This document shows, in pieces, positions 44,502 to 55,916 of a stretch of DNA of 64,000 nt. A program made the translations under genes and the position numbers. Where the stretch lies: assembly GCA_958299035.1 (NCBI GenBank), contig CATQJL010000112.1, positions 2,774,123-2,838,122 on the forward strand. Reading direction: 5' to 3'. How positions within the stretch are numbered: the stretch's first letter is position 1; each line of letters starts with the position of its first letter. The notes under the pieces are model-generated. The model was given only the letters and a program-made list of their open reading frames with translations. It had not been told where the DNA came from and searched no databases. The DNA comes from Cylicocyclus nassatus (lineage: Eukaryota > Nematoda > Chromadorea > Rhabditida > Strongylidae).

Positions 44502-45238
44502 TTAAAACCTATACGAATGGAATCCGTGCCCAATTTTCTCCCGAATCAGCTGAGCATTCCAGCTGGGTTCTGCTTAAACTAGAACTGGTCTTCTGCTCGC
44601 ATGATTTTCATACTTTTTTACATACATGGTACCTCCACCAAAGCTTTTCAAACGGGCAAGAAACGGTCCTCCAGGTTTTTTTAATGACCTTCAGAGATTT
44701 TCAATGGTATGCAGTCTGCTCTGATCTAAAAGCGCGCCCCGATGCTTGCCTTCATATTTCCTTTTCCTTCTTTGGAGTTTTTCTTGTTAGACGCTTTTTG
44801 TCATCGTCTTGCGGGAGGGGAGGCGCATGTGTTGATATAGGGAGGGGACGGAGGGAAGTGGAGCAGGGGAGGGGAAAAGTGCTGGACCAATGGATTCCCG
44901 GCTCCAATAATGAATAAAACTTGTTTGGTGCAGGAAGTAATGGAAATCTTTAAATTCGTTTATCAAGTAAAAGTGGGTTTTCACTCTTATAAATACTTTA
45001 TCCCGGGGTGAGCGAGAGCACAAGCAAAATGACCAGTGAGAACTAGTGAGCGCGGAGAGGGGTCGAAGAAGGTCCAACAAGAGTTCGTAAAAAAATTTTT
45101 TGGATAAAGGTGGGCTTCGTCTCAACCCTTGTTCTAGCTGGTGCCGAGCCTGCCCGTGAGTCATTGGCGTCTATCACACGACGCCATTACTTCCGCAATG
45201 CACCAGTAGCTATCAATTCCACACGATCGACATCTTAC

Positions 45239-45803
45239 CGTCAGCACCCACTGTTTAGCTGCATTCTGATCTGGAGAGCTGTTCAACATTGAAGATAAAA
45301 TAGTGGGGACGTAAATCACAAAATAAGCCACACTTGCATAAATGTGTCCTAGAAATTGTATCGTAATTGCATAGTTGAAGGGCGATTTTTTACCTACCTT
45401 TGCCATTGAATCTGAGAAAATGATTAAATGGCAGGATCATATAAACTCTATAAGTGAATATGCATAAGATACAAGTGGCAATGCATACATTTGATGTCAC
45501 CACCAAATTTAGGGTAGGGTGAACACCGATAGAAAACCATTCGGCCATCCATGATCCGGTGTAACCCATAGTTATTGGGAAGAAAATCACAGGCATTGTT
45601 ATGGTGTTAAAAATAAAGTCGCATGTGCTCGAAACACTTTGATAAATAAGCAGGTAGTAGGCAAAACCACCCATTTGTTTTGGAGACTTGTAGAGAATGC
45701 AGTATATGGCAAAAACGTTGAACGACGGAGATAGTATGGACAGGACACGAGAGAAAAATATGTAGTTTTTCGGGTAAACGTCAAAGTCGTCACATTCAAT
45801 CAT
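45239..45803 (-). pseudogene. serpentine chemoreceptor TM1-4 fragment (right arm)
   Basis: Exons 45803-45398 and 45348-45239 encode the same protein as the left-arm copy. Here the orientation is the same as the complete receptor downstream (41714-39067). The last exon ends in phase 0, the same phase as exon 2 of the complete gene, so splicing into exons 3-6 of that gene is formally possible. Confidence 0.7.
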
Positions 45804-46270
45804 TTTCGCAAGGTTCTAAATATTTTACAGCTTTCCGAATGTCTCGCAGTTAGACACACTATGTCATGGACATAATCTTCTTTGAAATTATTACAGAAAC
45901 ACTTACGTATTAAGTTCCTGATCAGATATCACCACAGCATGATGTTCAGTAGTGAACATCTTCCTAGAATCAAGTGATGAGTTTAAGATCGTTTTTTTTC
46001 AACAAAATCTATCACTGACTGACTTGTCGGAGGAAATATGGGCGACTGGCTGTTGAATGTATGACTATGTTTGCTTCATAGTCAAAGCACCTGCACTCAT
46101 TGCAAAGCGTTACCAAGTAATCTAATTTGTTCCGAGAGTCAGTATCGATGAATACAAGCTTTTACTCATCGATTCAGAGTGAGATTCTGTAAATCACACC
46201 TCTAGATCACTGATTGTTCCGCTATTCGTAGTGGGATTGGCTGAGCGAACTTCCAAGGTTGATAACACTT

Positions 46271-46326
46271 CTTTATTCGCTAACGTTTCGGCGCTTTCGC
46301 CTTCTTCAGAGCCTGCAAGCCGAAAG
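46271..46326 (-). ncRNA. hammerhead-ribozyme-like motif (right arm, minus copy)
   Basis: CTGAAGA core at 46309-46303 and GAAAC at 46289-46285, minus strand. Mirror of 34324-34379. Confidence 0.6.
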
Positions 46327-46684
46327 TATATGAACTTACTCGCCCAGACGTCAACAATAGATAAAGTATCATTCAAGAACAAAGCCAATGCTAAACAAAA
46401 CCATATTCACAAGCATAGTACTAGTCCGGAAGGAGGAGTGTGCCGCCATAAAGAGAGAACTCGCGCCTTATCAGTCCCTATGCGGATTCGAATATGAGGC
46501 CGGGTCAGCAAGGCACGTATAAAAGAGCTGAGGTTGAGTCTTGTGTATAGTGGTGGTCCTCGGACTCCCGTCTTGTGCTATCTAAGGTGAGTATATGCTT
46601 GTGAATAGGGTTTTGTTTAGCACTGGCTTTGTTCTTGAATGATACTTTATCTATTGTTGACGTCTGGGCGAGTAAGTTCATATA

Positions 46685-46743
46685 CTTTCGGCTTGCAGGC
46701 TCTGAAGAAGGCGAAAGCGCCGAAACGTTAGCGAATAAAAAAG
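46685..46743 (+). ncRNA. hammerhead-ribozyme-like motif (right arm, plus copy)
   Basis: CTGAAGA core at 46702-46708, helix II GGCG/CGCC, GAAACGTT. Mirror of 33907-33965. Confidence 0.6.
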
Positions 46744-47219
46744 CGTTATCAACCTTGAAGTTCGCTCAGCCAATCCCACTACGAGTATCCACCATGCCAA
46801 GATTCAGAGACAGCCGAACCTGGACAATCCTGTTCCGCTATTATTCTTTCTCAGCCCCTAAACCACTAATGTGTTCGCCAATTTCAAAAATTATATAGGC
46901 GGTTCAACAAACGCAGAGACAGGGCGCTACTGCGTCGCCTTTCTGCTCAAGCGCACCATACCTTTCACCGTCTGCCGTCCTTCCAAACACGAACTGTCCT
47001 AGTCGGACGCATAGTTGCGATAGGAGGAGTAATGGATCTTACCCCCTTCACTTTGAGGCCAAACTTCGGATGACCCCCTTCACCTGGGCTGAGAGGTATT
47101 GTACTCTGAGAATATAAAATAAAAATCGTTATCAAAAGGTTTTGCAGACTAAGTACCTCAAACAACAAGTACACTCATAAATTTACAAAAGAAACGGTAT
47201 ATATGTTTATTCATATTAT

Positions 47220-48474
47220 TTATTCATAAAAAAAGCATCTACAGAAGCACAAACTCTTTCCGAGCATTCATAAATACGTCCCTGAGCGTTACAGTTCCAT
47301 GAAAATCAATCAATCCTATTTTAGTAATATAATCGACACTTTTTTGTTCAAAGCTTCAACTTTTTTGGGTATATTGCGACGGTAAGTGAGGAACAAAATC
47401 AGTTGATTTTTGAAGTACATAAAATCCCTCACATCTCGCGACACAGAAGACCTAGAAAAAAGTCGACGGTCTACGTCAATTTCCATGATCTCAGCTTTCG
47501 AATGGTATACAGCATGTTAAGGCTTCTTTGCTTCCCGGCTCTAAAAAGCACTTGCTCCGGTGACCGATAAAAGCCAATACATTGGTGGAGCTGGGTGGAG
47601 CAAGCTAATAGTAAATATCTCCACCCCATTTTTGAAAACTGGTAAGTTTTTTCGCCCAGCACTCATATGCCATTCGAAAGCTCAGGAAAAGGGGATTCGA
47701 CCTAGGCCATCGACTTCTTTCTAGCCCTCCTCCACCGAGAGATACACCGCACTTTATCTGAAAACATGTCCATTTTCAACAGCAGATTTCTGCCAAACGA
47801 AGACCTAATCACTGCTGATTATCTATCTTTGTTAAAGAGCAAGTCTTCATTAACAAACGTAGACCGTCGACTTTCTCGTAGCATTCATTTGGAGAGCAGA
47901 AAGTTAGGACACAAAATCAGTTGATTTTTGAAGTACATAAAATCCCTCATATCAGCACTAACGGGAACGCGAGCGAAAGCGTCTATTTAAGCGTGCTTAT
48001 CGTTGTTATATGTTTATGTTTTTTTAGTAAAAAATGCGCTTTTAATTGACAGTTGTGCCATCATTATCAGCACATACTCAAAAAAACTACGGGAGATTGG
48101 TGAATTTCCCAGAAAAATCCGCCCATTTCTGGAATCTGTACTCTGTAAACCTAGTGCTGAAGAGGTCACTTTCGTGGAAACGCTCTAGACTCACCTAATT
48201 ATAGAGAATGGTTGGTATCAATGAATCAAAAACTTTAAGGCATTCAGAAGAACAACATGTTATTGAAATATCCTTCAATATTTTGGAAAGATTGGCAGTT
48301 TAGAGAAGCAACGGCAGGCAGAATACTTTACAAAATCGCAGATGACTCGCATGTGTTCCAGTTCAACAGCGAGGCAGAAGGAGAGTCTTAAGCCGACGAA
48401 AATGTTGTCGACATTGATACAGAGTTGACAATTGAGCGAAACTCTCTATTTCGTACATCAGAAATCCAAGCAGA
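47220..48474. other. intergenic with a 40-bp direct repeat pair
   Basis: ACAAAATCAGTTGATTTTTG plus the next 20 bp occurs at 47393-47432 and again at 47911-47950. Between them an ATG at 47766 opens a short frame that may be a 5' remnant of the hAT relic. Bases 47273-47333 are the source or partner of the segment at 33376. Confidence 0.45.
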
Positions 48475-48623
48475 TTGCCTAGTTCCAATGGGGAAATGTC
48501 CAGGAAGTCCATTGCTGAAGATTTCAAGGCTGTTAAACTCACGAACATGGATATGAACAAAAGGAAGGTGTTAGTACAAAGCATAGCTACTGCTCTTAGA
48601 TCCCGACTGGAGTACGAACTTAA

Positions 48624-49032
48624 AGGCAGTGGCTCGGCAAATCTCAACCTAGTCAGATTTGCGCATACCTGGGGGTTTTTCAATACGCTGATCCCGAAAA
48701 TCCACTTTTGAAAGCTTGAAAACGGCGAAATTGAGCGTTTTTAATGCCCTTCCCTTTGATATTGGACGAGTGGAGCAAGGCCAATGACGCTTTAAATTCG
48801 TGCCAGGACCCAATGGTTATAGCGTTGCGGCGGGCAGCCTCCAATGGTGAGAAGGAAATTGCCAACTCGCCCAGATGCGTGTAAGATTGGCCTGCGCGTG
48901 TAAATTCGAGAGCGATTTTCTCGGCAGGGAAGGCATGCTGTGCAACCGAGATTGCATTGTTTTCATAGTTGGGCGATAAGGAACCTACCGCGTTAAAATC
49001 CCGAGTTGTTGGAATTTGCCGATCCACTGCCT
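48624..49032. mobile_element. TTAA-flanked MITE inserted in the hAT relic
   Basis: AGGCAGTGGCTCGGCAAAT at the left and ATTTGCCGATCCACTGCCT at the right, with TTAA duplicated at 48620-48623 and 49033-49036. 409 bp. Removing the element and one TTAA rejoins GAACTT with AACTCT in frame. A minus-strand open frame of 115 codons across it is element-derived. Confidence 0.85.
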
Positions 49033-49498
49033 TTAACTCTGTGCTTTATGCTGCTGGAAGTATCTCGCCTTGTGACATTATGACCTATGATATTGAAAAA
49101 AAAAACCAACGCGCAGCATAGTATCTACTTTTTTCGGCTATTCCGCAGATGCTGTTGAAGAAGAAGTTGAGCAGCTTTCTCGTCAGCTAACAAGACGTAT
49201 GCCAGAGGAGGTGAAGCCAGAGTTCGACAAGGCCCAAAAAAGTGTGCAATATTTCCTTCCCATGTTGCGAAAGCATATGCGATCTGGCTTTTTCCCCATT
49301 ACTTACCGCAAAAATCTGATGGACTTATTAGCAAAGCTAGCTCCCATTCCGACTAGCACGGCAGAGGTGGAGAGGGGATTTTCTATCTATTCTGTTATCA
49401 GAACGCAACGCAGAACTCGTACAACGGTGGAGCATCTAAGCAATTACTTGAATGTCAACCTTCTACCAAACATATTGTTATCTAAAAACTTCATTTAA

Positions 49499-49865
49499 AG
49501 GCAGCGTTCAGGCAAATCTGGACCTATGACGCTCTCACTTGGAAAGTAAACTTGAGGACCTAAATAAGACTCTGCCCAAGCGGCAGCTCAGCGGCTGCTC
49601 TAGCGGCTGAGATATTCTCCCCGAAACTGGACCCCGGGATCGTATTCGCATGGATTCGTGGCGCTTTCGCGCGAGGATCCACGCGAAACTGATGTGCCGA
49701 GCCATGAATCCATGCGAATACGGTCACGGGGCATAGTTTGGAGCCCAATATCTTAGCTGTGAGTGCACTATCTGAACTGCCGCTTGGGCAGAGTCTTATT
49801 TAGGACCTCAAGATTACTTTCCACCTGAGAGCCCCATAGGTCCAGATTTGCTTGGACGCTGCCTT
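49499..49865. mobile_element. second TTAA-type MITE with an inner foldback
   Basis: AGGCAGCGTTCAGGCAAATC and its inverted partner GATTTGCTTGGACGCTGCCT are preceded by TTAA and followed by TCAA. The ends resemble those of 48624-49032, so it belongs to the same family. Inner arms include GACTCTGCCCAAGCGGCAG and its complement. Confidence 0.75.
49633..49730. mobile_element. inner CCGTATTC-type foldback
   Basis: CCCGGGATCGTATTCGCATG pairs with CATGCGAATACGGTCACGGG. The GTGACCGTATTC core is shared with the elements at 9721, 16712 and 19780. It sits at the centre of the TTAA element. Confidence 0.55.
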
Positions 49866-50209
49866 CAAAGGATTGATAAGTGGTCCAGGCAGGCTGTCAT
49901 CGTATGACTTTTCAAAATATCCTAAAAGATGGTGTGAAGAAACTGGTCACCTACCTGCTGACTTCCTGGTGCTACCAGGGGGCCAGGAAAAAACACAAAA
50001 GCGCTTAGAAGAAGAAGAACGTTTTAAATCCATTTTCGACTCAGAACGCTTTTGACGCAATTCTACTTCTACTCCGATGATCTTTTGAAGGAAGAAGAAG
50101 ACCTTTCAGGTAGCGAACTTGTTGTCTCTGACGTTAGCGATAGTGATATTGTTGATGATGACTTGCAGGAATTGCAAGTTGTTCCTAACTGGTACATCCT
50201 TTTGGGATA

Positions 50210-50571
50210 AACCTTATTGCTTTCGTTTTTTGATGATGCAATGAAATAGGAGCACAGATCTTCATAAAGTCAATTTTTTGATTTATTATTTTTTAAAATC
50301 TAAAATTTTTTTTTTCAATTTGTACCTAAATAAGGTGCAAATTAGAGCTCTTCATACCACCTTTTTTACCTTTTCCCTCTTCCTGCTCCCCCCCCCCTAG
50401 GCTCACATATCTCCTTCACCCTGGAAGGTCGGAAACAGCCGAGACCCCCTTCACCTGAGGAGAGCCCGGCTCCCCTATCGCACCTATGGTCGGACGCGCG
50501 GTGTCCAGTCTCTGCGTGCGATGAACCGCCTCTACAGTGGTGGCATAGCTCTGAGACAAACGGTCTTCGCA
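50210..50571. other. hAT 3' flank and repeat block before the gap
   Basis: T-rich 3' flank, then a CCCTTCACCTGAGG ... CCAGTCTCTGCGTGCGATGA block that recurs in the big palindrome arms (33560-33760 and mirror) and near 2230-2330. Confidence 0.5.
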
Positions 50572-50594
50572 NNNNNNNNNNNNNNNNNNNNNNN
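50572..50594. other. assembly gap (23 N)
   Basis: Twenty-three unknown bases. Confidence 0.99.
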
Positions 50595-50644
50595 TTGAGA
50601 TACGAGGCTGGGAGCTGGTGCAGGGGGTAAATGAGGGTGCTGAT

Positions 50645-51025
50645 TATACTTGGGACCGAATCGAATAATTATTCGACCATTCGAATAAATCATTCGAATG
50701 CGAATGATTCGAAAAGTCGAATATTCGAACATTTGAGATTTCGAATAAAATTCGAAAGTCGAATATTCGTGATTTTCAGTTTTCGAATATATTCGGTAGT
50801 CGAATATTCGAAAATCTTCATTTTCAAATATTATTCGAAAGTCGAATATTCGAAAATCTTGAATTTCGAATATTATTCGATAGTCGAATATTCGAGGGTC
50901 ATTCATTCGATCATTCGATGTCCATCAAATATTCGAATATTCGTCGAGCACCGAATATTCGGAAATTCGATAAGAATTGGCTATTCGAAAATTCGATAAG
51001 CACCGAATATTCGAGAATTCGATAT
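50645..51025. repeat. TTCGAATA-rich low-complexity block
   Basis: Begins at ACTTGGGACCGAATCGAATA and runs about 380 bp of TTCGAATA-type words. A minus-oriented (CAGA)n module fragment (50606-50650) precedes it. Confidence 0.7.
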
Positions 51026-51069
51026 GCATAGCGTATACGGGATGTTTCAAAAGTATCTACACACCGTTT

Positions 51070-51247
51070 GATCGCTAATACCTCTCAAAGTCTTTTGCCA
51101 ATTTCTGGGTAACATCCAGTAGGGATGGCTTCAGCTTATGAATACAGCACAAAACGAATCACCCATGTTTTTCTTATAGTGATTATCACAGTAGGAACTG
51201 GATGTTACCCAGAAATTGGCAAAAGACTTTGAGAGGTATTAGCGATC
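51070..51247. mobile_element. foldback with 50-bp near-perfect arms
   Basis: GATCGCTAATACCTCTCAAA ... AACATCCAGT at 51070-51120 is repeated inverted at 51198-51247, with a 77-bp loop. No target duplication was identified. Confidence 0.65.
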
Positions 51248-52738
51248 CAGCTTATAGACCAAATGCCAAATAAGACATCCAAAAAAAATGTCCCCAAAAA
51301 AGTTCTAAAATCTGTGCAGCAGTGTTTTTACGTATGCTGATTTTACTAAGCACGAGTTTTCAAGCTTTTCGAATGGCAATCACATTTTCGAAAGGCGTTG
51401 CAAAACACTTGTTACGGTGTATCGTTTGTTCCCCAGCAAATTTCCCATAGGTACCACGTCATGTCACTGCCTTTCGCACTTTTGAACGTGTTAACCTTGG
51501 GCAGTTCCGTTGAAATCTCAGGGAAACATGTCAAAAAGAGCGAAAGGCAGCGTCGCACCACGTACGCACGCTGGCTCACATGGGAACTTTTCTTAAGGAC
51601 ACAGGATACCTGGCGTAAGTTTTGAAAAAAAAACAAATAAACTGCCAAATAACTGCCGCAGTTTCTAAGTCATTGGTTTTTCTTTGCTCAACTTTAGCTG
51701 AATTTGGAAAAATCAACATATTTTGGGAAGAGTTGAAAAAAAAGAGTTTTTTGCAAAACAATGACTTCTTTCTCAACCTCGGGTCAGCCTTTCAAAGTTT
51801 AAAAAAACCTTCATAGCTTTGAAGTGACTCATGGTTCAGAATTACGACAAATTTCTAAGAAATGTAACTTCGATGTTCCATAAATCAATTGCTGCTAAAA
51901 CTGATAAAAAATAAGCAGTCAGAAAGAGGAGGAGCTTTATCAATTGATAGCTGAGTGGTCATATTTACGACGTTTGGATATATGGATTGAGATGATCACT
52001 CCAAAAAAAAGGCGGTAAAGTCTTCGAAAGGTTGGGAGAAACAGCTGACAATTACGTAAAGGTGCCTTAATTTCACGCGTATAAGGCGCACTTTTTCGAT
52101 TTTTCAAGCGAGCCGCTCAACCGCTTCACTGTAGTCCGGAAAGAGATCCTTATACCGCACGATTCTCTTAAGCAATATACAGCATGTTATAAAAAAAGAA
52201 AAAAAGTAAAAAGAAGCTTAATGCAAATATACTGCCCCTAATGATGATGCCGTGATGACTGTAAGTCAATGAGTATGCAATTTTAACGTGGAAACTCGCC
52301 CTAGACTGATGCGCCGCAGCTAGGAGTAGCATATTTTGATTTAGCGTTTGAAGTTGATACAGGACATATAAGTTTCGTTCTTTTAGGCAGAGCTAAGTTA
52401 AGTAGCATCCCTTGTCAGTTGCAAGTTTCAGATAATTACGGAATAAATTTGTGATGTGTATATCAGATATCAGATAAAGCTAATAAAAATTATAGATTCA
52501 TATGTATCATCTAATTCCAGAATTGTTAGATTAACTAGGCATAACTATATCAGAAAAATACAGCTTATAATCCTTTCTAATATCACCTTACACATATTTA
52601 CATCAACAATGTTTGGATTAAGTTCATTAAACAAGCCCTGGCATATTATATCAAAAAGCGTTCGAAGATCGCACCTCCCACATTAGGAAAACGATCTGAA
52701 CCCAGAGGAAAAAGACGAGACGATTTATCTATCTAAAA
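51248..52738. other. intergenic, nothing supported
   Basis: AT-rich. Contains the second copy of the repeat at 12541 (52093-52190) and a solo GCATCCCTTGTCAG terminus near 52410. No exon is supported. Confidence 0.35.
52093..52190 (+). repeat. two-copy interspersed repeat (copy 2)
   Basis: Collinear with 12541-12650. Confidence 0.45.
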
Positions 52739-52897
52739 GCCACTGCATGGCGAAGGCGCAGAAGAACTTTTGATTGAGCGGGCGCGAACGCGGCGCGCGC
52801 GTACCCTCACCGTTGTAAATCCTGCGCCTCATGCGCTCTGCGGCTAATAAAGCCGTGTTCGCGCCAAAGAGTATTGCGCCTTCGTCAAGCAGCAGCC
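52739..52897. mobile_element. short MITE, GCATGACGAAGGC ends (copy 2)
   Basis: Same family as 28137-28297; the interior GCGCGCGTACCCTCACCGTT is nearly identical. Confidence 0.75.
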
Positions 52898-53878
52898 TAT
52901 ACATGAGGAAGCTATGTCTATGCCAATTCTGTATCTATGTATCGCTGTTGTCATTCCATCTATTTGTTGCGTTAGTTTTTCTTTCCGTTAATTGGTGCAC
53001 CCTTATGTGTACTACATAAATAAACATGTATAAAAAATATACACATATATTAGCATGAATAAATAATATTATGTCCAATGTCCGTCTTCGAAAATAAACT
53101 AATATTGAGTACTTCTTAGTACGACTATTTTCAAGTGGGTTTTAGTGAGTAGCTGGCATCCCAGATTTCACTCCGTTCTGAAGCCAGTCCATCGTGCTTG
53201 GCCTCTCCTGTAGCGAAATTTACCCTTCTTTTGATTGTAACTTTTTGGGTTCGCTTCCTACCATCCTTACCATATCTTGATGACCAGCAGATTAGAATGA
53301 GCTTTACCGCTCATCCTTCATGACTATGGGGTATGTGCACAAACATACAAATTTTCTGCTTTATATATATATATATATAGATAGATAGATAATTGGTTTC
53401 TTATTTGGTGAATACAGCTAATTACAAAGAGTCAAGTGCTCGGGTTGCGCAAGAGTACTCTTTTCTAGAAAAGTTTTGCAGCATGAATTTGGTTTCGCAA
53501 GAGTTAATGGGATACCGTTGGAGAGAGAACCTCGAAGCTGTCCTCAATTTCTGTATAAACCCAGTCCCCTAGTCTGAGAAATTGCACAAAAATTGCCTCC
53601 AGCTACATTTAGAGTATATTTTTGTAAAGATAAGCACTCATCCCAGCGAAGGCCTTACCTGAGAATCTGCTGGCAACTCCCTTGTTTCTCTTCGATTTCG
53701 GATCAACACATCGATATTTTCCTAAACATATGGGAACTTTGAGGCCCGTGTGCACATACATCCACGCTGGGGAGGGAAGGGGATGTGAGAGGGGACGCAT
53801 CATATCCCGCTACTCTACGTATCTTTCTTCTTCCTTTCTTATCTTGCCTATGAATGCTCTCATACCACTATACCTGCT
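52898..53878. other. intergenic, nothing supported
   Basis: Contains a (TA)n/(GATA)n microsatellite near 53363-53392. Short ORFs only. Confidence 0.4.
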
Positions 53879-54321
53879 CATAATGGATGCCAGGTTACTG
53901 GCGTGTTTGGTTAGATTTTCACTATTTTGTGCGATCCCTTGGGGATCCTTGGGTATCCCCATGGGCATTTTCGATGCCATTTATCTCCCTGGAAACTCAA
54001 TGAGATGCTGTAGAATTGTACTGAGGATATAATATGGCGCTGCTAAAGACAATTATTTTAATAATAAGTGAAATCTCAGGATATCGAAATCTTCGGCTCG
54101 CGAGCCAGGGATCATCCAAAATTTTCAATCCTCATATTCCATTTCTTTTGTCGAAAGTATGCTTAGCAGTGCCCCAGTATATCCTCAGTACAATTTTACA
54201 GCTTTTTCACTGACTTATAAATCACTTTGAATTTAAATCACTTGTGTGATCCCCAGAGTCCCCTGGGGATCACACAAATCGACAAAACAATCTTGTATGG
54301 AAGTAACCTGGCATCCATTAT
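53879..54321. mobile_element. foldback element, CATAATGGATGCCAGGTTAC ends
   Basis: The left end is mirrored by GTAACCTGGCATCCATTATG. The inner arms also pair (TTGTACTGAGGATAT and ATATCCTCAGTACAA; GATCCCTTGGGGATC and its partner). About 443 bp, non-coding. Confidence 0.7.
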
Positions 54322-55283
54322 GCGCAGGTAATGTATGAAAAACTTTATAAGCAAGATAGAGAAAGGAGAAGAAAGATGCGTAGAGCAGGGAGATATGACG
54401 GATCCTCTCTCAGATCCCCTCGCCCCACCTTTTTAAAATCAACAAACCCGTCCATCTTCAGCCTCATTTCCATGTTGACGTGGGTTTGTTGTATTCTGTA
54501 CGAATTCCAGCGGGAACGATGAGAAAGGAAACTAAAAACGAGACCCAATGTAATATCTGTGAATTTTTCTCAGAATTTGGATGTCATGTAAAAGAGGGGT
54601 AAAAAATCATTATATGCCGTGCTGAAGATCGTGGTGCAGTTATACATACAATACCTAACATTTGAAGCTACAGCTCCTTTTCAATAATTGATGACGAATT
54701 GTTCCACACTATTTTTTAAGGTCATGAAAACACAGGTATGTAAATGTAGAGGTTCACCTTCCGGAGTGGATGTAGGCCATATTGCCGCTTCACAAATAGC
54801 CAGATTTTTTCCCTCCGCAAAAGCTTTCTTGTATGCTGACATTTACAAATAAGATGTATAACCAGGTTCAAGCAAGAGGTGTGGCACACGATCGCTGGTT
54901 ACAACACCCCCCTCTTATTGCTGTCTCAATAAGATCCCCTGAACTATATACATTAGATAGCATCACTTGAAGGCCCTTTCAAACATAACGGGCAACACAT
55001 CCATAATTAGCATGTCAATTAACCCCTGTAGACAATGTTTAAGCGATGAAGTTTCAAGATACTGGATCACCTAAGTGAAATCGTCATCTTCCAGCATGAT
55101 TGACCTTGTTTCAAAGTGAAGTAGCTGGCTGTTTTTGCACTCAAGACAAAGCACTACTCTTTCTTTGGTTAATTCAGTTTTCTCGCTTCAAAAGACCTCC
55201 TAACTTTGGAATTAGAAACCAACCAAAATCTTATTTTTCCTGTTTTTCGCTTTAAATGCCTGTGCTTTCACCAAATATTACTC
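54322..55283. other. intergenic, nothing supported
   Basis: Short ORFs on both strands at 54331-54548 overlap each other. No domain or splice support. Confidence 0.35.
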
Positions 55284-55743
55284 ACAAGGGAAGTCATTTA
55301 ACTTAGGTCGGGCTTTTGAAATGAGACACATATATTTAGAATCAGCTCGGAACGCTGATTCCAAATATGCTATCCTTAGCTGCGAAGCGTTTCTCTGAAG
55401 CGAGTTATGAGCTTTTTTAGTATGTGTCATTGAATACAATTGAATATGGAAAGAAGGTCTTTGGATGAAAATCTGCCCAAAAAGTGGTGGAAAATCAAAA
55501 TAACATCAAATTGAGTCATTTGGGTTTGATAGGGTATAATATGCATTTGAACCACTACCTAGATGATGATACCGTAGCATGCCTTAGTCGGTCAACACGC
55601 AAAATTTGCTCAGGAAAAAGCTCATAACTCGCTTCAGAGTAACGCAGCTAAGAAAAGCAGATTTGAAATCAGCATTCCAAGCTGATTCCAACCATATGTG
55701 TCTCATTTCAAAAGCCCGACCTAAGTTAAGTGACTTCCCTTGT
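55284..55743. mobile_element. ACAAGGGAAG-type foldback element
   Basis: ACAAGGGAAGTCATTTAACT and AGTTAAGTGACTTCCCTTGT, then TCGGGCTTTTGAAATGAGAC mirrored. Close relative of 30490-30953 (shared GGAATCAGC, GCTGATTCCAAATATGCTAT). Confidence 0.75.
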
Positions 55744-55847
55744 CAGAGCTAAGAAGACGAATCAGGCTCAAATCACTCTTATAAAGTCTACGAGGTCTAG
55801 GCTATCGTTTCGTAGAAATAGTGTTCGCTAAAAGTTTTGCTGATATA

Positions 55848-55916
55848 GTTAATGGGGTGTGGCACCCTTAAAAAGCCGTGGCTCAGCTTTTTAGGGGTGC
55901 CACATCCCATTAACTT
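55848..55916. repeat. 69-bp hairpin
   Basis: GTTAATGGGGTGTGGCACCC pairs with GGGTGCCACATCCCATTAAC, with inner AAAAAGC/GCTTTTT. It may be a miniature element. Confidence 0.6.

Larger units (their letters stand above)
46231..46787. mobile_element. inverted pair of Penelope-type terminal repeats (right arm)
   Basis: Mirror of 33867-34423, including both hammerhead-like motifs. Boundaries are approximate. Confidence 0.65.
42405..47219 (-). repeat. right arm (4.82 kb) of the large inverted repeat
   Basis: Reverse complement of 33431-38251, ending with ATAATATGAATAAAC read on the minus strand. Contents mirror the left arm. Confidence 0.95.
48475..50055 (+). pseudogene. hAT-family transposase relic
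   Basis: Segment 1 (48475-48620) reads to LRSRLEYEL. Segment 2 (49033-49090) continues NSVLYAAGSISP. Segment 3 (49149-49498, after TTCCGCAG) contains the diagnostic hAT C-terminal dimerisation motif LAPIPTSTAEVERGFSIYS followed by IRTQRRTR. Downstream 49866-50055 opens as KGLISGPGRLSSYDFSKYPK in another frame, like the end of many hAT proteins. The N-terminal zinc finger and most of the catalytic region were not found. Two TTAA elements lie inside. After 50055 an acidic frame (LKEEEDLSGSELVVSDVSDS) runs to 50209. Confidence 0.75.

Noticed and set aside
48680..49027. 115-codon minus-strand ORF inside the hAT relic
   Set aside because: It lies almost wholly within the TTAA-flanked insertion; removing the insertion restores the plus-strand frame.
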